The translations under genes were made by a program, and so were the position numbers. A stretch of DNA of 64,000 nt from Nostoc spongiaeforme FACHB-130 (GTDB lineage Bacteria; Cyanobacteriota; Cyanobacteriia; Cyanobacteriales; Nostocaceae): positions 1-64,000 of the forward strand of contig NZ_JACJTB010000017.1 in the NCBI RefSeq assembly GCF_014698475.1. Reading direction: 5' to 3'. The notes below the pieces were generated by a model. That model searched no databases. It had not been told where the DNA came from and saw only the letters and a list, made by a program, of their open reading frames with translations. This document shows positions 52,357 through 62,846 of the stretch, one piece after another; the first letter of the stretch is position 1, and every line of letters begins with the position of its first letter.

Positions 52357-53829
52357 ATGCTTACCCAAGATAAACAACAACGGAATTGGCAACCTATCAT
52401 CAACGCATTTGAAGCTGTCCTTGGTAAAAATGGTGTAGTTCAACGCCGCGAAGAATTGATTACCTATGAGTGTGATGGTTTAACTAGCTATCGTCAACGT
52501 CCGGCTGTGGCTGTATTACCCAGAACCACAGAACAAGTCGCGGCGGTGGTAAAAATCTGTAATCAGTATTCTGTTCCTTTTATCGCACGGGGTTCTGGGA
52601 CAGGATTATCTGGTGGTGCTTTACCATTAGAAGATTCTGTATTGATTGTCACTTCATTAATGCGACAAATCCTCAGCGTTGATTTAGAAAACCAGCGCAT
52701 TGTTGTGCAGCCAGGAGTAATTAATAGTTGGGTAACGCAAACCGTTAGCGGTGCCGGATTTTATTATGCGCCAGATCCTTCCAGCCAAATTATCTGTTCA
52801 ATTGGCGGTAATGTCGCCGAGAATTCCGGTGGGGTGCATTGTTTAAAATATGGTGTCACCACCAATCACGTTTTTGGGTTAAAAATTGTCACCCCAGAAG
52901 GAGAAATTGTTGATTTAGGTGGACAAATCCCCGAAACACCAGGATATGATTTAACAGGTATATTTGTTGGTTCTGAAGGTACGTTAGGAATCGCCACAGA
53001 AATTACCCTCAGAATTCTCAAAAGTGCCGAATCAATTTGTGTATTATTGGCAGATTTTACAAGTGTAGAAGCTGCGGGGGCTAGTGTTTCTGATATCATC
53101 AGTGCCGGGATAATTCCTGGTGGCATGGAAATGATGGATAATCTCAGCATCAATGCTGTTGAGGATGTTGTCGCAACTAATTGTTATCCGCGAGATGCGA
53201 CTGCTATTCTGCTAGTAGAAATTGATGGTTTAGAAGTCGAAGTTGCAGTTTTAAAACAAAGAATTACCGAAATTTGTCAACAAAATGGCGCACGGAATGT
53301 CACCTCTGCAAGTGACCCAGAAACCCGCTTAAAATTGTGGAAAGGAAGAAAAGCGGCCTTTGCTGCGGCTGGACATTTAAGCCCTGATTATTATGTACAA
53401 GACGGCGTGATTCCCCGTACACAATTGCCTTATGTTTTGCAAGAAATTGAAAACTTAAGTCAAAAATTTGGTTATAAAATTGCTAACGTCTTTCACGCTG
53501 GTGATGGTAATCTCCATCCCTTAGTGCTTTATGATAATTCTGTCCCTGGTGCATTAGAAAAAGTTGAAGAATTGGGCGGAGAAATTCTCAAGCTTTGTGT
53601 AAAAGTGGGTGGTAGTCTTTCTGGTGAACATGGCATTGGTTCTGATAAAAAATGTTATATGCCAGAAATGTTTAACAGCATCGATTTAGAAACAATGCAA
53701 TGGGTGAGACAAGTATTTAATCCCCAAGGTTTAGCCAACCCAGACAAAATTTTCCCCACACCCCGCACCTGTGGCGAAGCAGCAAAAGCTATGAATCACA
53801 AGCAGTTTGAAGGCGTAGAAAGATATTAG
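52357..53829 (+). CDS. glcD: Glycolate dehydrogenase subunit GlcD (FAD-linked oxidase)
   Basis: GlcD oxidises glycolate to glyoxylate in cyanobacterial photorespiration, upstream of the glycine cleavage genes also in this window. The 490-residue protein has the FAD_binding_4 domain (IARGSGTGLSGGALPLEDSV, GGNVAENSGGVHCLKYGVTT, VGSEGTLGIATEITLRI). The FAD-linked oxidase C domain has VFHAGDGNLHPLVLYDNSVP and GSLSGEHGIGSDKKCYMPEM. The ATG at 52357 is the natural start. The GlcE/GlcF partners are not adjacent, as is common in cyanobacteria. The GlcD-type assignment over D-lactate dehydrogenase is by overall likeness. Confidence 0.86.
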   Translation: MLTQDKQQRNWQPIINAFEAVLGKNGVVQRREELITYECDGLTSYRQRPAVAVLPRTTEQVAAVVKICNQYSVPFIARGSGTGLSGGALPLEDSVLIVTSLMRQILSVDLENQRIVVQPGVINSWVTQTVSGAGFYYAPDPSSQIICSIGGNVAENSGGVHCLKYGVTTNHVFGLKIVTPEGEIVDLGGQIPETPGYDLTGIFVGSEGTLGIATEITLRILKSAESICVLLADFTSVEAAGASVSDIISAGIIPGGMEMMDNLSINAVEDVVATNCYPRDATAILLVEIDGLEVEVAVLKQRITEICQQNGARNVTSASDPETRLKLWKGRKAAFAAAGHLSPDYYVQDGVIPRTQLPYVLQEIENLSQKFGYKIANVFHAGDGNLHPLVLYDNSVPGALEKVEELGGEILKLCVKVGGSLSGEHGIGSDKKCYMPEMFNSIDLETMQWVRQVFNPQGLANPDKIFPTPRTCGEAAKAMNHKQFEGVERY

Positions 53830-53942
53830 TTTTCAGAAATTAGCGAATAGAATGATCTGAGATATTGGTATTCTCAATTTAACAGTCATCAGTCTTCAAA
53901 GAAACTGATAACTGTTGACTGCTCACTGATTTATGCTGTCTC

Positions 53943-54098
53943 CAACATAGACCAATACGGTTCAGTTAAGAGAATAGTAGGTTGGGTGTAGCGATAGCGT
54001 AACCCAACAAAGTATGCGTGAATGTTGGGTTCCGTTCCTCCACCCAACCTACACCAGTCTAAGTTGTTGCCTTAACTGAACTTTATTGCAACATAGAC
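53943..54098. mobile_element. 136-bp MITE with 10-bp target duplication
   Basis: The element spans 53953-54088. Its left end CAATACGGTTCAGTTAAG and right end (read inverted) CAATAAAGTTCAGTTAAG agree at 16 of 18 positions. Inside, GTAGGTTGGGT faces ACCCAACCTAC in a second inverted repeat. The element is flanked by a perfect direct repeat CAACATAGAC at 53943-53952 and 54089-54098, the target duplication. It carries no ORF and must be mobilised in trans by a transposase encoded elsewhere. It sits between glcD and chlM. Confidence 0.85.
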
Positions 54099-54229
54099 AG
54101 CAAAGATTTCAACTCTTTTAGCCCCCATAAAGTGTACAGCACTCAGAGAGAACTTGCGTGGGCGGGTTCCCAGCGTTGAGCAAAGTTCGGGGATTTCCCC
54201 CGCCCTGGCAAACTTCGGTGACTCAGCAC
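54099..54229. other. Intergenic remainder before chlM end
   Basis: The sequence between the MITE and the chlM stop has short GC-rich tracts (e.g. GGGGATTTCCCCC near 54190) but no gene. Confidence 0.35.
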
Positions 54230-54916
54230 TTACTTGCGTGTTGCTTCTAGTAAGCGAGAGAAATAGAAGCGAGTTTTAGTCATTTCCTGACGCTGGACTG
54301 TAAAGCCATTTTTCTCGATAATCTTAACTACATCAGCTTCACGGTGCAGATAAGCGCGAGTTGTTTTGCTGGCACCAGGGAAGAAACTACCAATTTTTTT
54401 GAGTAAACTGAGAGCGCAAGTTTTGGGTGCAAAACTGATGATTATCCGTGATTCTGCCAAAGAACAAAGGTGAGAAATCATTTCATCGGCTTTGTCTTGG
54501 GGGTAGTGGATAAGTACATCCAAGCAAATTACGGTGTGGTAATTGCCTGTCAAAGATTCTAAATCTTGGACAGCAAAAGTTGGGTTGGAGGCGTTTCCTA
54601 AAGCTTGTATAGCTCTTTGTTTGCCTTCTTCCACCATTTTTTCAGAAATATCGCTGGCAAAAACCTTAGCCCCTTCCGTTGCCAAGGGAATGCTCAGGCT
54701 ACCTACACCGCAGCCAGCATCACAGATTGATAGCTCAGATAAATTGCCATCATTTTTCAGCCAGCCGATAACTTTATCCACTGTTTGTTGATGACCATAG
54801 CGGATGTCTAGCTGGACTTTATTGACTTCGCCATCGCCATAAATCCGCTTCCATCGGTCAAACCCTGTGGAATTGAAATACTCACGAACAATCGTTTTAT
54901 CGTCGGCTGCGTTCAT
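54230..54916 (-). CDS. chlM: Magnesium-protoporphyrin IX methyltransferase
   Basis: ChlM methylates the ring carboxylate of Mg-protoporphyrin IX with S-adenosylmethionine, an early step of chlorophyll a synthesis. The 228-residue protein begins MNAADDKTIVREYFNSTGFD and has FDRWKRIYGDGEVNKVQLDI, a very typical family segment. The SAM-binding motif is SICDAGCGVGSLSIPLATEG, followed by DISEKMVEEGKQRA. ICLDVLIHYPQDKADEMI and the C-terminal RAYLHREADVVKIIEKNGFT also fit. Length is normal. The gene stands alone on the minus strand. Confidence 0.93.
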   Translation of the reverse strand: MNAADDKTIVREYFNSTGFDRWKRIYGDGEVNKVQLDIRYGHQQTVDKVIGWLKNDGNLSELSICDAGCGVGSLSIPLATEGAKVFASDISEKMVEEGKQRAIQALGNASNPTFAVQDLESLTGNYHTVICLDVLIHYPQDKADEMISHLCSLAESRIIISFAPKTCALSLLKKIGSFFPGASKTTRAYLHREADVVKIIEKNGFTVQRQEMTKTRFYFSRLLEATRK

Positions 54917-56700
<1,784 letters not shown>

Positions 56701-56768
56701 GGGCTAGGGACTGGGGGCTAGAGACTAGGGAATTTTTCTACTCCCCACTCCCAACTCCCCACTCCCTA
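56701..56768. repeat. GGGGCTAGGGACT / CCCACTCCC repeat
   Basis: GGGGCTAGGGACTGGGGGC is followed by TACTCCCCACTCCCAACTCC and CCACTCCC, giving a purine/pyrimidine inverted structure between converging eno and argC. The same units occur inside gcvP. Confidence 0.55.
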
Positions 56769-56769
56769 A

Positions 56770-57828
56770 CTATGGATAGAATCCCAACTTAGGTAACCCC
56801 AAGGTTTCATCCCAACCCATCATTAAGTTCAAACACTGTATTGCTTGACCCGCTTGGCCTTTAATTAGGTTGTCAATTGCTGACATCACAATTACCCGAC
56901 CTGTACGCGGGTCAGCTTCTACACCGATGTAACAAAGATTGCTACCGCAAGCCCACTTGGTTTGGGGATAAACACCACTTTCGCAGATTTTGACCCAAGG
57001 GGAATTGCGGTAAAAAGCATTGTAAATTGTAATTAAATCATCTCTCGCCAAGCCGGGATCGCGCAGTGTAGCGTAGACAGTCGCCAAAATGCCGCGCACC
57101 ATTGGGATGAGGTGGGGTGTAAATTGTACAGTCACTTCATGACCGGCTAAGTCGCTACAAATCTGCTCAATTTCTGGGGTGTGACGGTGACGCACAACAC
57201 CATAAGCAGCTAGAGAATTATCAGCTTCTGCCAGTAATAAATTGACTTTTGCTTGTCTTCCACCGCCTGATGTGCCAGACTTGGCATCGATAATGGCGGT
57301 TTCTGGCACAATTAAGCCTTGTTTTAAAAGTGGTGATAATGCTAACAAGCTGGCGGTGGGATAGCAGCCAGGACAACCAATTAATTGGGCTTCGGCAATG
57401 CGATCGCGGTAAAGTTCCGGTAAACCATAAACAGCCGTCGCCGCCGCAGTGCGATCGCTTCTTTCTTGTCCATACCAACTGGTGTAAGTTGCCAAATCAC
57501 TAAACCGATAATCCGCACTCAGATCCAGAACCTTACAGCCTTTTTCTAATAATTGCGGTGTAATTTGGCAAGCCAGACCATTTGGCAGAGACAAAAATAC
57601 AACTTCACAGCGATGAGCAATTACCTCTGGCTCTACCGCCTCAATTGGCAAATTTACTGTATGAGCCAAATGTGGGTACAAATCCCCAAAAGATTTTCCC
57701 GCACTGCTTTCACCGCCTAAATAAACTAGTTCCACTTCTGGATGTTCCATCAGTAATCGAACTAGCTGCACTCCACCATAGCCTGACGCGCCAACAATCC
57801 CAACGGGTACGCGCCTAAAATTGCCCAT
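56770..57828 (-). CDS. argC: N-acetyl-gamma-glutamyl-phosphate reductase
   Basis: ArgC reduces N-acetylglutamyl phosphate with NADPH, the step before ArgD in arginine synthesis. The 352-residue protein has the N-terminal NAD-binding [20 protein letters not shown], the catalytic cysteine in [40 protein letters not shown] and [22 protein letters not shown]-terminal [20 protein letters not shown] block and [20 protein letters not shown] follow. All are intact. The start is at 57828 ([13 protein letters not shown]). It is divergent from ribBA, with a 390-bp gap of repeats. Confidence 0.95.
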   Translation of the reverse strand: MGNFRRVPVGIVGASGYGGVQLVRLLMEHPEVELVYLGGESSAGKSFGDLYPHLAHTVNLPIEAVEPEVIAHRCEVVFLSLPNGLACQITPQLLEKGCKVLDLSADYRFSDLATYTSWYGQERSDRTAAATAVYGLPELYRDRIAEAQLIGCPGCYPTASLLALSPLLKQGLIVPETAIIDAKSGTSGGGRQAKVNLLLAEADNSLAAYGVVRHRHTPEIEQICSDLAGHEVTVQFTPHLIPMVRGILATVYATLRDPGLARDDLITIYNAFYRNSPWVKICESGVYPQTKWACGSNLCYIGVEADPRTGRVIVMSAIDNLIKGQAGQAIQCLNLMMGWDETLGLPKLGFYP

Positions 57829-58222
57829 GATTTTGAAATCCTTATCCGCTTTTGATTAATTTATCAGTCAATGGTCAAAGGTCAAGAGTCATTTGTCATT
57901 TGTCCTTTGTCCTTTGTTACCTCAGCACGATGAATTTGTTCTTTTTGAATTTCCCTATCCCCTTGACTACGTTAACTATGATTGCACTTTCGTGCTGAAC
58001 CCCAATTTTAACGGTAGAGGCTAGGCCATGTTATCGAATCATTGCTAGTACAACGCGGCAGAAATTTGGTGAAAAGCTTGTGATATAAGATTTTTGACTT
58101 TTGACTTTTGACTTTTGACTTCCGCGTAGCGGTACTAGTGTATTCTCCACCGTATAAAGGAGTTACAATCACAATATAGAAATTGTTAAAAAAAATTTAC
58201 TATCACTAACTGGAAGTTTTTT
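57829..58222. repeat. Intergenic region with TTTGTCC and TTTTGAC repeats
   Basis: Direct repeats GTCATTTGTCATTTGTCC plus TTTGTCCTTTG (57890-57918) and four TTTTGAC-type heptamers (about 58093-58120) lie between argC and ribBA. No gene or riboswitch was found. In particular, no FMN riboswitch motif was seen before ribBA. Confidence 0.55.
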
Positions 58223-59998
58223 GTGTCAATGCCTAAACCTACATGGCAGTCTGATAACACTCCATCTGAAGGTGAAAACTCGCAAATGAGTGTAGCGCCG
58301 CAAGCTGGAGAAACCACTGATTACAGTGCTGCATCTCAACCAACTTTTAAATTTGATTCCATAGATGCTGCTTTGGCGGATCTCAAAGCAGGTCGTGTCA
58401 TTGTGGTGGTAGATGACGAAAACCGGGAAAATGAAGGTGATTTGATTTGTGCGGCTCAATTTGCTACACCTGACATGATTAATTTCATGGCGGTGCAAGC
58501 TAGAGGGCTGATTTGTTTGGCGATGACAGGCGATCGCCTAGACGAGCTAGATTTGCCGTTAATGGTTACTAACATTACGGACACTAACCAAACGGCCTTC
58601 ACTGTTAGTATCGACGCAGGCCCCCATTTAGGCGTTAGCACCGGGATTTCTGCCGAAGACCGCGCTAGGACTATTCAAGTCGCCCTCAACCCCGCCACCA
58701 AACCTTTAGATTTACGTCGTCCTGGACATATTTTTCCGATTCGTGCCAAGGCTGGCGGTGTCCTCAAACGCGCCGGACATACAGAAGCGGCTGTAGATTT
58801 ATCTCGCTTGGCTGGACTGTACCCGGCTGGAGTGATTTGTGAAATTCAAAACTCCGATGGTTCAATGGCGCGGTTACCCCAGTTAATTGACTACGCCAGA
58901 AACCACAATTTAAAAATTATCAGTATTGCGGACTTAATCAGTTATCGCCTGCAACATGACCGCCTCGTAGTCCGGGAAAGTATTGCTGAGTTACCCACTC
59001 AGTTTGGTCATTTCAAAATTTACGCTTACCGTCACACCCTCGATAATTGCGAACACGTTGCTATTGTCAAAGGTGACCCCGCAAATTTCAAAGATGAACC
59101 AGTCATGGTGCGGATGCACTCAGAATGTTTAACTGGCGATGCGTTGGGGTCTTTGCGCTGTGATTGTCGGATGCAGTTGCAAGCCGCTTTGAAAATGATT
59201 GAAACTGCTGGACAAGGTGTCGTTGTTTACCTGCGTCAAGAAGGCCGAGGTATTGGTTTAATTAATAAACTCAAAGCCTACTCCTTACAGGATATGGGAC
59301 TAGATACCGTAGAAGCTAACGAGCGTTTAGGATTTCCGGCTGACCTGCGTGACTACGGTATGGGAGCGCAAATGCTCATGGATTTAGGTGTTAAAAAAAT
59401 TCGCCTAATTACTAATAATCCTCGGAAAATTGCGGGGGTTAAAGGCTATGGGTTGGAAGTCGTAGACCGCGTACCGTTGTTAATTGAGTCCAACGACTAC
59501 AATTCTTATTACCTCGCAACCAAGGCGAAAAAACTAGGTCACATGCTGTTGCAGACTTATCTCGTGACAATTGCCATTCATTGGCAAGATGATCCCCAAT
59601 CAGTAACCAAACGCTATGAAAGGTTGGAAAAATTACGCCATTTAGCCAAAAGCAACGATTTATTATTGCAAGAAGAAGCCCGTCCTTTGGCGATCGCATT
59701 ATTCGATGAGCCATCTTTAACAGTACACTTAGGCTTTGACCAACCAAAGGTAGCGAGCTGTGATTGGTACCAGCAAAACGGTCATCCTTATGTGCAAGCT
59801 GTCTGCCAAATTTTGGATCATCTCACCACCTTACCTTATATTCAGAAACTAGAATTTCTGATTTCCTCTGGTAGTGATCCCCTGAGCAACTTGCAAATTC
59901 AACTTGATCGACAAATCTTGTCTTCAGATACTTTGCCTTCTGCAATTAGCGATCGCCTAGAAAAACAGAAGATTTATAGTTTTACCAAGTCACTCTAA
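58223..59998 (+). CDS. ribBA: Bifunctional DHBP synthase / GTP cyclohydrolase II
   Basis: RibBA supplies both precursors of riboflavin. The 591-residue protein begins with a polar leader (1-45), then the DHBP synthase domain ([60 protein letters not shown]). The GTP cyclohydrolase II domain follows with [20 protein letters not shown] (zinc-binding Cys residues) and [20 protein letters not shown]. About 140 extra C-terminal residues after [11 protein letters not shown] are typical of cyanobacterial RibBA but of unknown role. The start GTG at 58223 has TGGAAG upstream. An ATG at 58229 is also possible. Confidence 0.93.
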   Translation: MSMPKPTWQSDNTPSEGENSQMSVAPQAGETTDYSAASQPTFKFDSIDAALADLKAGRVIVVVDDENRENEGDLICAAQFATPDMINFMAVQARGLICLAMTGDRLDELDLPLMVTNITDTNQTAFTVSIDAGPHLGVSTGISAEDRARTIQVALNPATKPLDLRRPGHIFPIRAKAGGVLKRAGHTEAAVDLSRLAGLYPAGVICEIQNSDGSMARLPQLIDYARNHNLKIISIADLISYRLQHDRLVVRESIAELPTQFGHFKIYAYRHTLDNCEHVAIVKGDPANFKDEPVMVRMHSECLTGDALGSLRCDCRMQLQAALKMIETAGQGVVVYLRQEGRGIGLINKLKAYSLQDMGLDTVEANERLGFPADLRDYGMGAQMLMDLGVKKIRLITNNPRKIAGVKGYGLEVVDRVPLLIESNDYNSYYLATKAKKLGHMLLQTYLVTIAIHWQDDPQSVTKRYERLEKLRHLAKSNDLLLQEEARPLAIALFDEPSLTVHLGFDQPKVASCDWYQQNGHPYVQAVCQILDHLTTLPYIQKLEFLISSGSDPLSNLQIQLDRQILSSDTLPSAISDRLEKQKIYSFTKSL

Positions 59999-60321
59999 AG
60001 TTGCACCCAAGTTTTTAGTAAAAAATGGGTGTAAGGGTATAGGTGTTTTGGATGCCGATGAGAGGAGGATTCAAACCCACCTCTCATCGTTCCCGTAGGG
60101 AAGCCCGCCAAATCTCAGATTAGAGCGCCGGACTTAAACCCAAATGGGCGAGACAAAAAGGCTTTACCATTGATTAAATATCCTCCCTGATTGGTGAGCC
60201 TGTCGAACCACAGCCTTCTGCTCTCAGCATAGCTGCCTCGTCCGAAGGGGAGTTAATTAAATTTAATATATAATTGTATGCTTAATTTTCTATCTGCATG
60301 TCCTGACGAGGAGTATCAGCT
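59999..60321. other. Intergenic region with tRNA-like hairpin
   Basis: This gap holds a perfect 10-bp stem at 60056-60065 and 60080-60089 (CGATGAGAGG/CCTCTCATCG). On the minus strand its loop contains GTTTGAATCC, which resembles a tRNA T loop. A 5-bp TTCCC/GGGAA hairpin follows (60090-60102). On the plus strand, TCTCAGATTAGAGCG followed by CCGGACTTAAA (about 60113-60137) resembles a D arm and anticodon stem. I could not fold a complete tRNA. The rest is AT-rich with no gene. Confidence 0.4.
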
Positions 60322-60960
60322 TTGGCACCTGTGAGAGTCCGCCAACACGTTAACCCATTAGCCCGCAAATATCGTACACCAGTTAATCCCCTAGAGTGGG
60401 AAAAGGTCTATGCACAACCAAACCAACCACTACATTTAGATATTGGTTGTGCTAGAGGTAGATTTGTGTTGCAAATGGCGCAGGTAGAACCTAACTGGAA
60501 TTTTCTCGGTTTAGAGATTCGGGAACCATTGGTAGTCGAAGCGAATCAGTTGCGTTCTGAGTTGGGTTTAACCAACCTGTATTATTTGTACTGCAATGCG
60601 AACAACTCCTTGCAACCTCTGTTATCTGGTTTAGCACCCGGACTTTTACAACGGGTGACAATTCAGTTTCCTGATCCTTGGTTTAAAACTCGTCATGCTA
60701 AACGGCGTGTAGTCCAACCAGAACTAGTGGCAGAATTAGCAGAATATTTAGCAGTGGGTGGAGTTGTATTTCTGCAATCAGATATGAAGTTTATCGCCGT
60801 GGAAATGTGCGATCGCTTTACCGAAAACTCAGCTTTTACAAAAGTCGGTACAGATGAATGGTTAACCGAAAATCCCCTACCAGTCCCTACAGAACGAGAA
60901 ATTGCGACTCAAAATAAAGGTGAACCAGTTTATCGCGCTTTATTTGTGAAACAAGGGTGA
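60322..60960 (+). CDS. trmB: tRNA (guanine-N7-)-methyltransferase
   Basis: TrmB makes m7G46 in the variable loop of tRNAs using S-adenosylmethionine. The 212-residue protein has the expected N terminus [20 protein letters not shown], the SAM motif [18 protein letters not shown] and [20 protein letters not shown]. The catalytic and tRNA-binding block [20 protein letters not shown] and the terminal [20 protein letters not shown] complete it. The start is TTG at 60322, or GTG at 60331. TTG gives the family length. It stands alone, downstream of the tRNA-like region. Confidence 0.93.
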   Translation: MAPVRVRQHVNPLARKYRTPVNPLEWEKVYAQPNQPLHLDIGCARGRFVLQMAQVEPNWNFLGLEIREPLVVEANQLRSELGLTNLYYLYCNANNSLQPLLSGLAPGLLQRVTIQFPDPWFKTRHAKRRVVQPELVAELAEYLAVGGVVFLQSDMKFIAVEMCDRFTENSAFTKVGTDEWLTENPLPVPTEREIATQNKGEPVYRALFVKQG

Positions 60961-61159
60961 TATTAAGCAAATAGCCCTTCAGACTGAAGTCTTGGGCTAT
61001 ACAAACTAAACCCGCCTACGCGGGTTCAAAACCCTTTATGTTCAGTTAGTCCGCCTACGCGGACTACCCTGCGGGAAGCCGCTTGTGCGTCTACGTTTTT
61101 ATAGCCGCGCATTCCATTCGTCGGGGCTAGGTGCTTAATTGCTTTCAACTCCTGGCTTC
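60961..61159. repeat. Composite dispersed repeat after trmB
   Basis: Two repeat modules lie end to end. Module one (60966-61020, AGCCCTTCAGACTGAAGTC and ACCCGCCTACGCGGGTT) matches the repeat at 3521-3582 in reverse. Module two (about 61040-61128, ending GGCTATAAAAACG inverted and CCATTCGTCGGGGCT) matches the repeat at 2142-2200 in reverse. The inner GTCCGCCTACGCGGAC is a perfect palindrome. Confidence 0.65.
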
Positions 61160-62674
61160 TCAAAGCTTCACCCCTCCTTGTTGCAACTGCTTAAATGGAT
61201 CAAGTAGAAAATCGATGATTCGGCGTTGGCGGATAACGACTTCGGCTGTGGCTGTATCACCAGGACGCAAGGGTATACATTTATTAGCAGCAGGTAAACA
61301 AGTTTGTTTGAGGGCAATATCTAAGTTATAAGCGGCAACTTTGCCATTGGGTGTGTCTATTTCTGTAGTAGTAGGAGAAATCTTAATTAGCTCACCTGAG
61401 ATTACGCCATAATCTTGAAATGGATAAGCATCAAATTTTAGTTTCACTGGTAATCCTGTGTGTAAAGAACCACTTTCTGTTGTGGCCATTGTGGCGCGAA
61501 TGATAAAAGGTGAATTTGCAGGTGCTATCTCTGCTAACATTGTTCCAGATTGAACAACGGCTCCAGGTTTTTGGATTGGTAGTTGAAATAAAATTCCGTT
61601 GCTAGTAGCTTTAATTTCTCTTTGTTGTAATTGAAATTGCCAAGCTGTAATTTGACTTTTAGTTTGAGCGATATCTGATTGTAAAGATGTAATTTCAGTT
61701 TCGAGATTTTTTTGTTGTTCGGCAATTCTTAAAATGGCTAGTTTACCAGAACGAGTTAAAGTTTGATAACTGCTTTCTTGTTCTTTTAGCCGTAACTGTG
61801 CTTGTTCAATTTCGGCATTTGCTTGGCGAATATTCCGTTCATAACTACTTTGTTGTTCAGTTAAACGTAATTTTGCCTGTTGAATATCTGCCTTTGTTTG
61901 TTCATATAGTTTTATTCGTTCTTGGAGAGCATCTTCTTTTTCCACAACGTTAACTTCCGCCGCAATTCCGTCTTTAAAGGCTTTTTGATAACGCTCTAGT
62001 TCGCGTTGGGCGATCGCCAAGCTGACTTCCGCTAACTTTTTCGCTTTTTCGTTTTGGATAATAGTTTGCTTCGCTTGATTTAATTGCGCTATGCCTGCGG
62101 CTTTTTGTAAATTAAAAGTATTAGTAGATAGTTGAAGATTTTGGCGAAATTGCTCAATTTGTGCTTGTTTTTCTAATTGTTGTGATTGATTTTGTTGCTC
62201 TTGGGTAGCTAAAGAAACCAAAAGTTGATTTTTTGCAGAATTTAACTGCGTGAGTCGATTTAACTGTCCTTCTAATTTATCTTGGGCTTGTTGTAATTCT
62301 GATTTGACTAATTCCGAGTCTAATATTAATAAAGTTTGCCCAGCTTTGACTGTATCTCCTTCTTGGACTCGAATTTCTGCAACCGTTCCCGCAACAGCCG
62401 CATCGAGTTTAACTGTTTTATCTTGAGTTTCTACTCTACCTGTCGCTGTACCAGTTTCATCAATTTTAGCAAACATTGTCCAAGGAAGAATTATCGAGAC
62501 AAACACAACTAACAAATAGAGTATTCCTCGCGTCCAAACTTGGGGTAAGTTATCAAGAGTTTCTCTGGTAACATCAGACCAATCATCAGTTTTTGGTAAT
62601 ACAGTTTCCTCGATAATTTCTGGTTCAGATATATCTTTTGAATGTGATACTTTACCATTCAATGTATTTGTCAT
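61160..62674 (-). CDS. HlyD-family membrane fusion protein (type I secretion adaptor)
   Basis: The 504-residue protein spans the membrane once (about residues 50-70 from the ATG at 62674, GILYLLVVFVSIILPWTMFA) and then extends through the periplasm. It has a lipoyl-type half (DAAVAGTVAEIRVQEGDTVK), a very long coiled-coil hairpin rich in Gln, Leu and Glu, a second lipoyl half (IKATSNGILFQLPIQKPGAV) and the C-terminal beta-barrel domain with PGDTATAEVVIRQRRIIDFL. It links an inner-membrane ABC exporter to an outer-membrane channel. The ATG is preceded by AGGAAAAACT. The ABC exporter gene lies 170 bp upstream on the same strand, so they are a pair. The substrate could be RTX proteins. Confidence 0.88.
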   Translation of the reverse strand: MTNTLNGKVSHSKDISEPEIIEETVLPKTDDWSDVTRETLDNLPQVWTRGILYLLVVFVSIILPWTMFAKIDETGTATGRVETQDKTVKLDAAVAGTVAEIRVQEGDTVKAGQTLLILDSELVKSELQQAQDKLEGQLNRLTQLNSAKNQLLVSLATQEQQNQSQQLEKQAQIEQFRQNLQLSTNTFNLQKAAGIAQLNQAKQTIIQNEKAKKLAEVSLAIAQRELERYQKAFKDGIAAEVNVVEKEDALQERIKLYEQTKADIQQAKLRLTEQQSSYERNIRQANAEIEQAQLRLKEQESSYQTLTRSGKLAILRIAEQQKNLETEITSLQSDIAQTKSQITAWQFQLQQREIKATSNGILFQLPIQKPGAVVQSGTMLAEIAPANSPFIIRATMATTESGSLHTGLPVKLKFDAYPFQDYGVISGELIKISPTTTEIDTPNGKVAAYNLDIALKQTCLPAANKCIPLRPGDTATAEVVIRQRRIIDFLLDPFKQLQQGGVKL

Positions 62675-62846
62675 AGTTTTTCCTGGGAGATTAGGGGTTA
62701 TAAATGAAGAGATAATTAAACAAGTCACAAATTATTCAGACTTATGTAATAACTCTCTCAAACTCTTATAACTTCGTGTCCTTTGCATCCTTTGCGGTTA
62801 GTTTTTTCATAATCTTGCGTAAATTATGATTACCAATGACTAAGAA

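Noticed and set aside
57829-58222. FMN riboswitch upstream of ribBA
   Set aside because: No RFN-element conserved blocks were seen. The gap is occupied by heptamer repeats.
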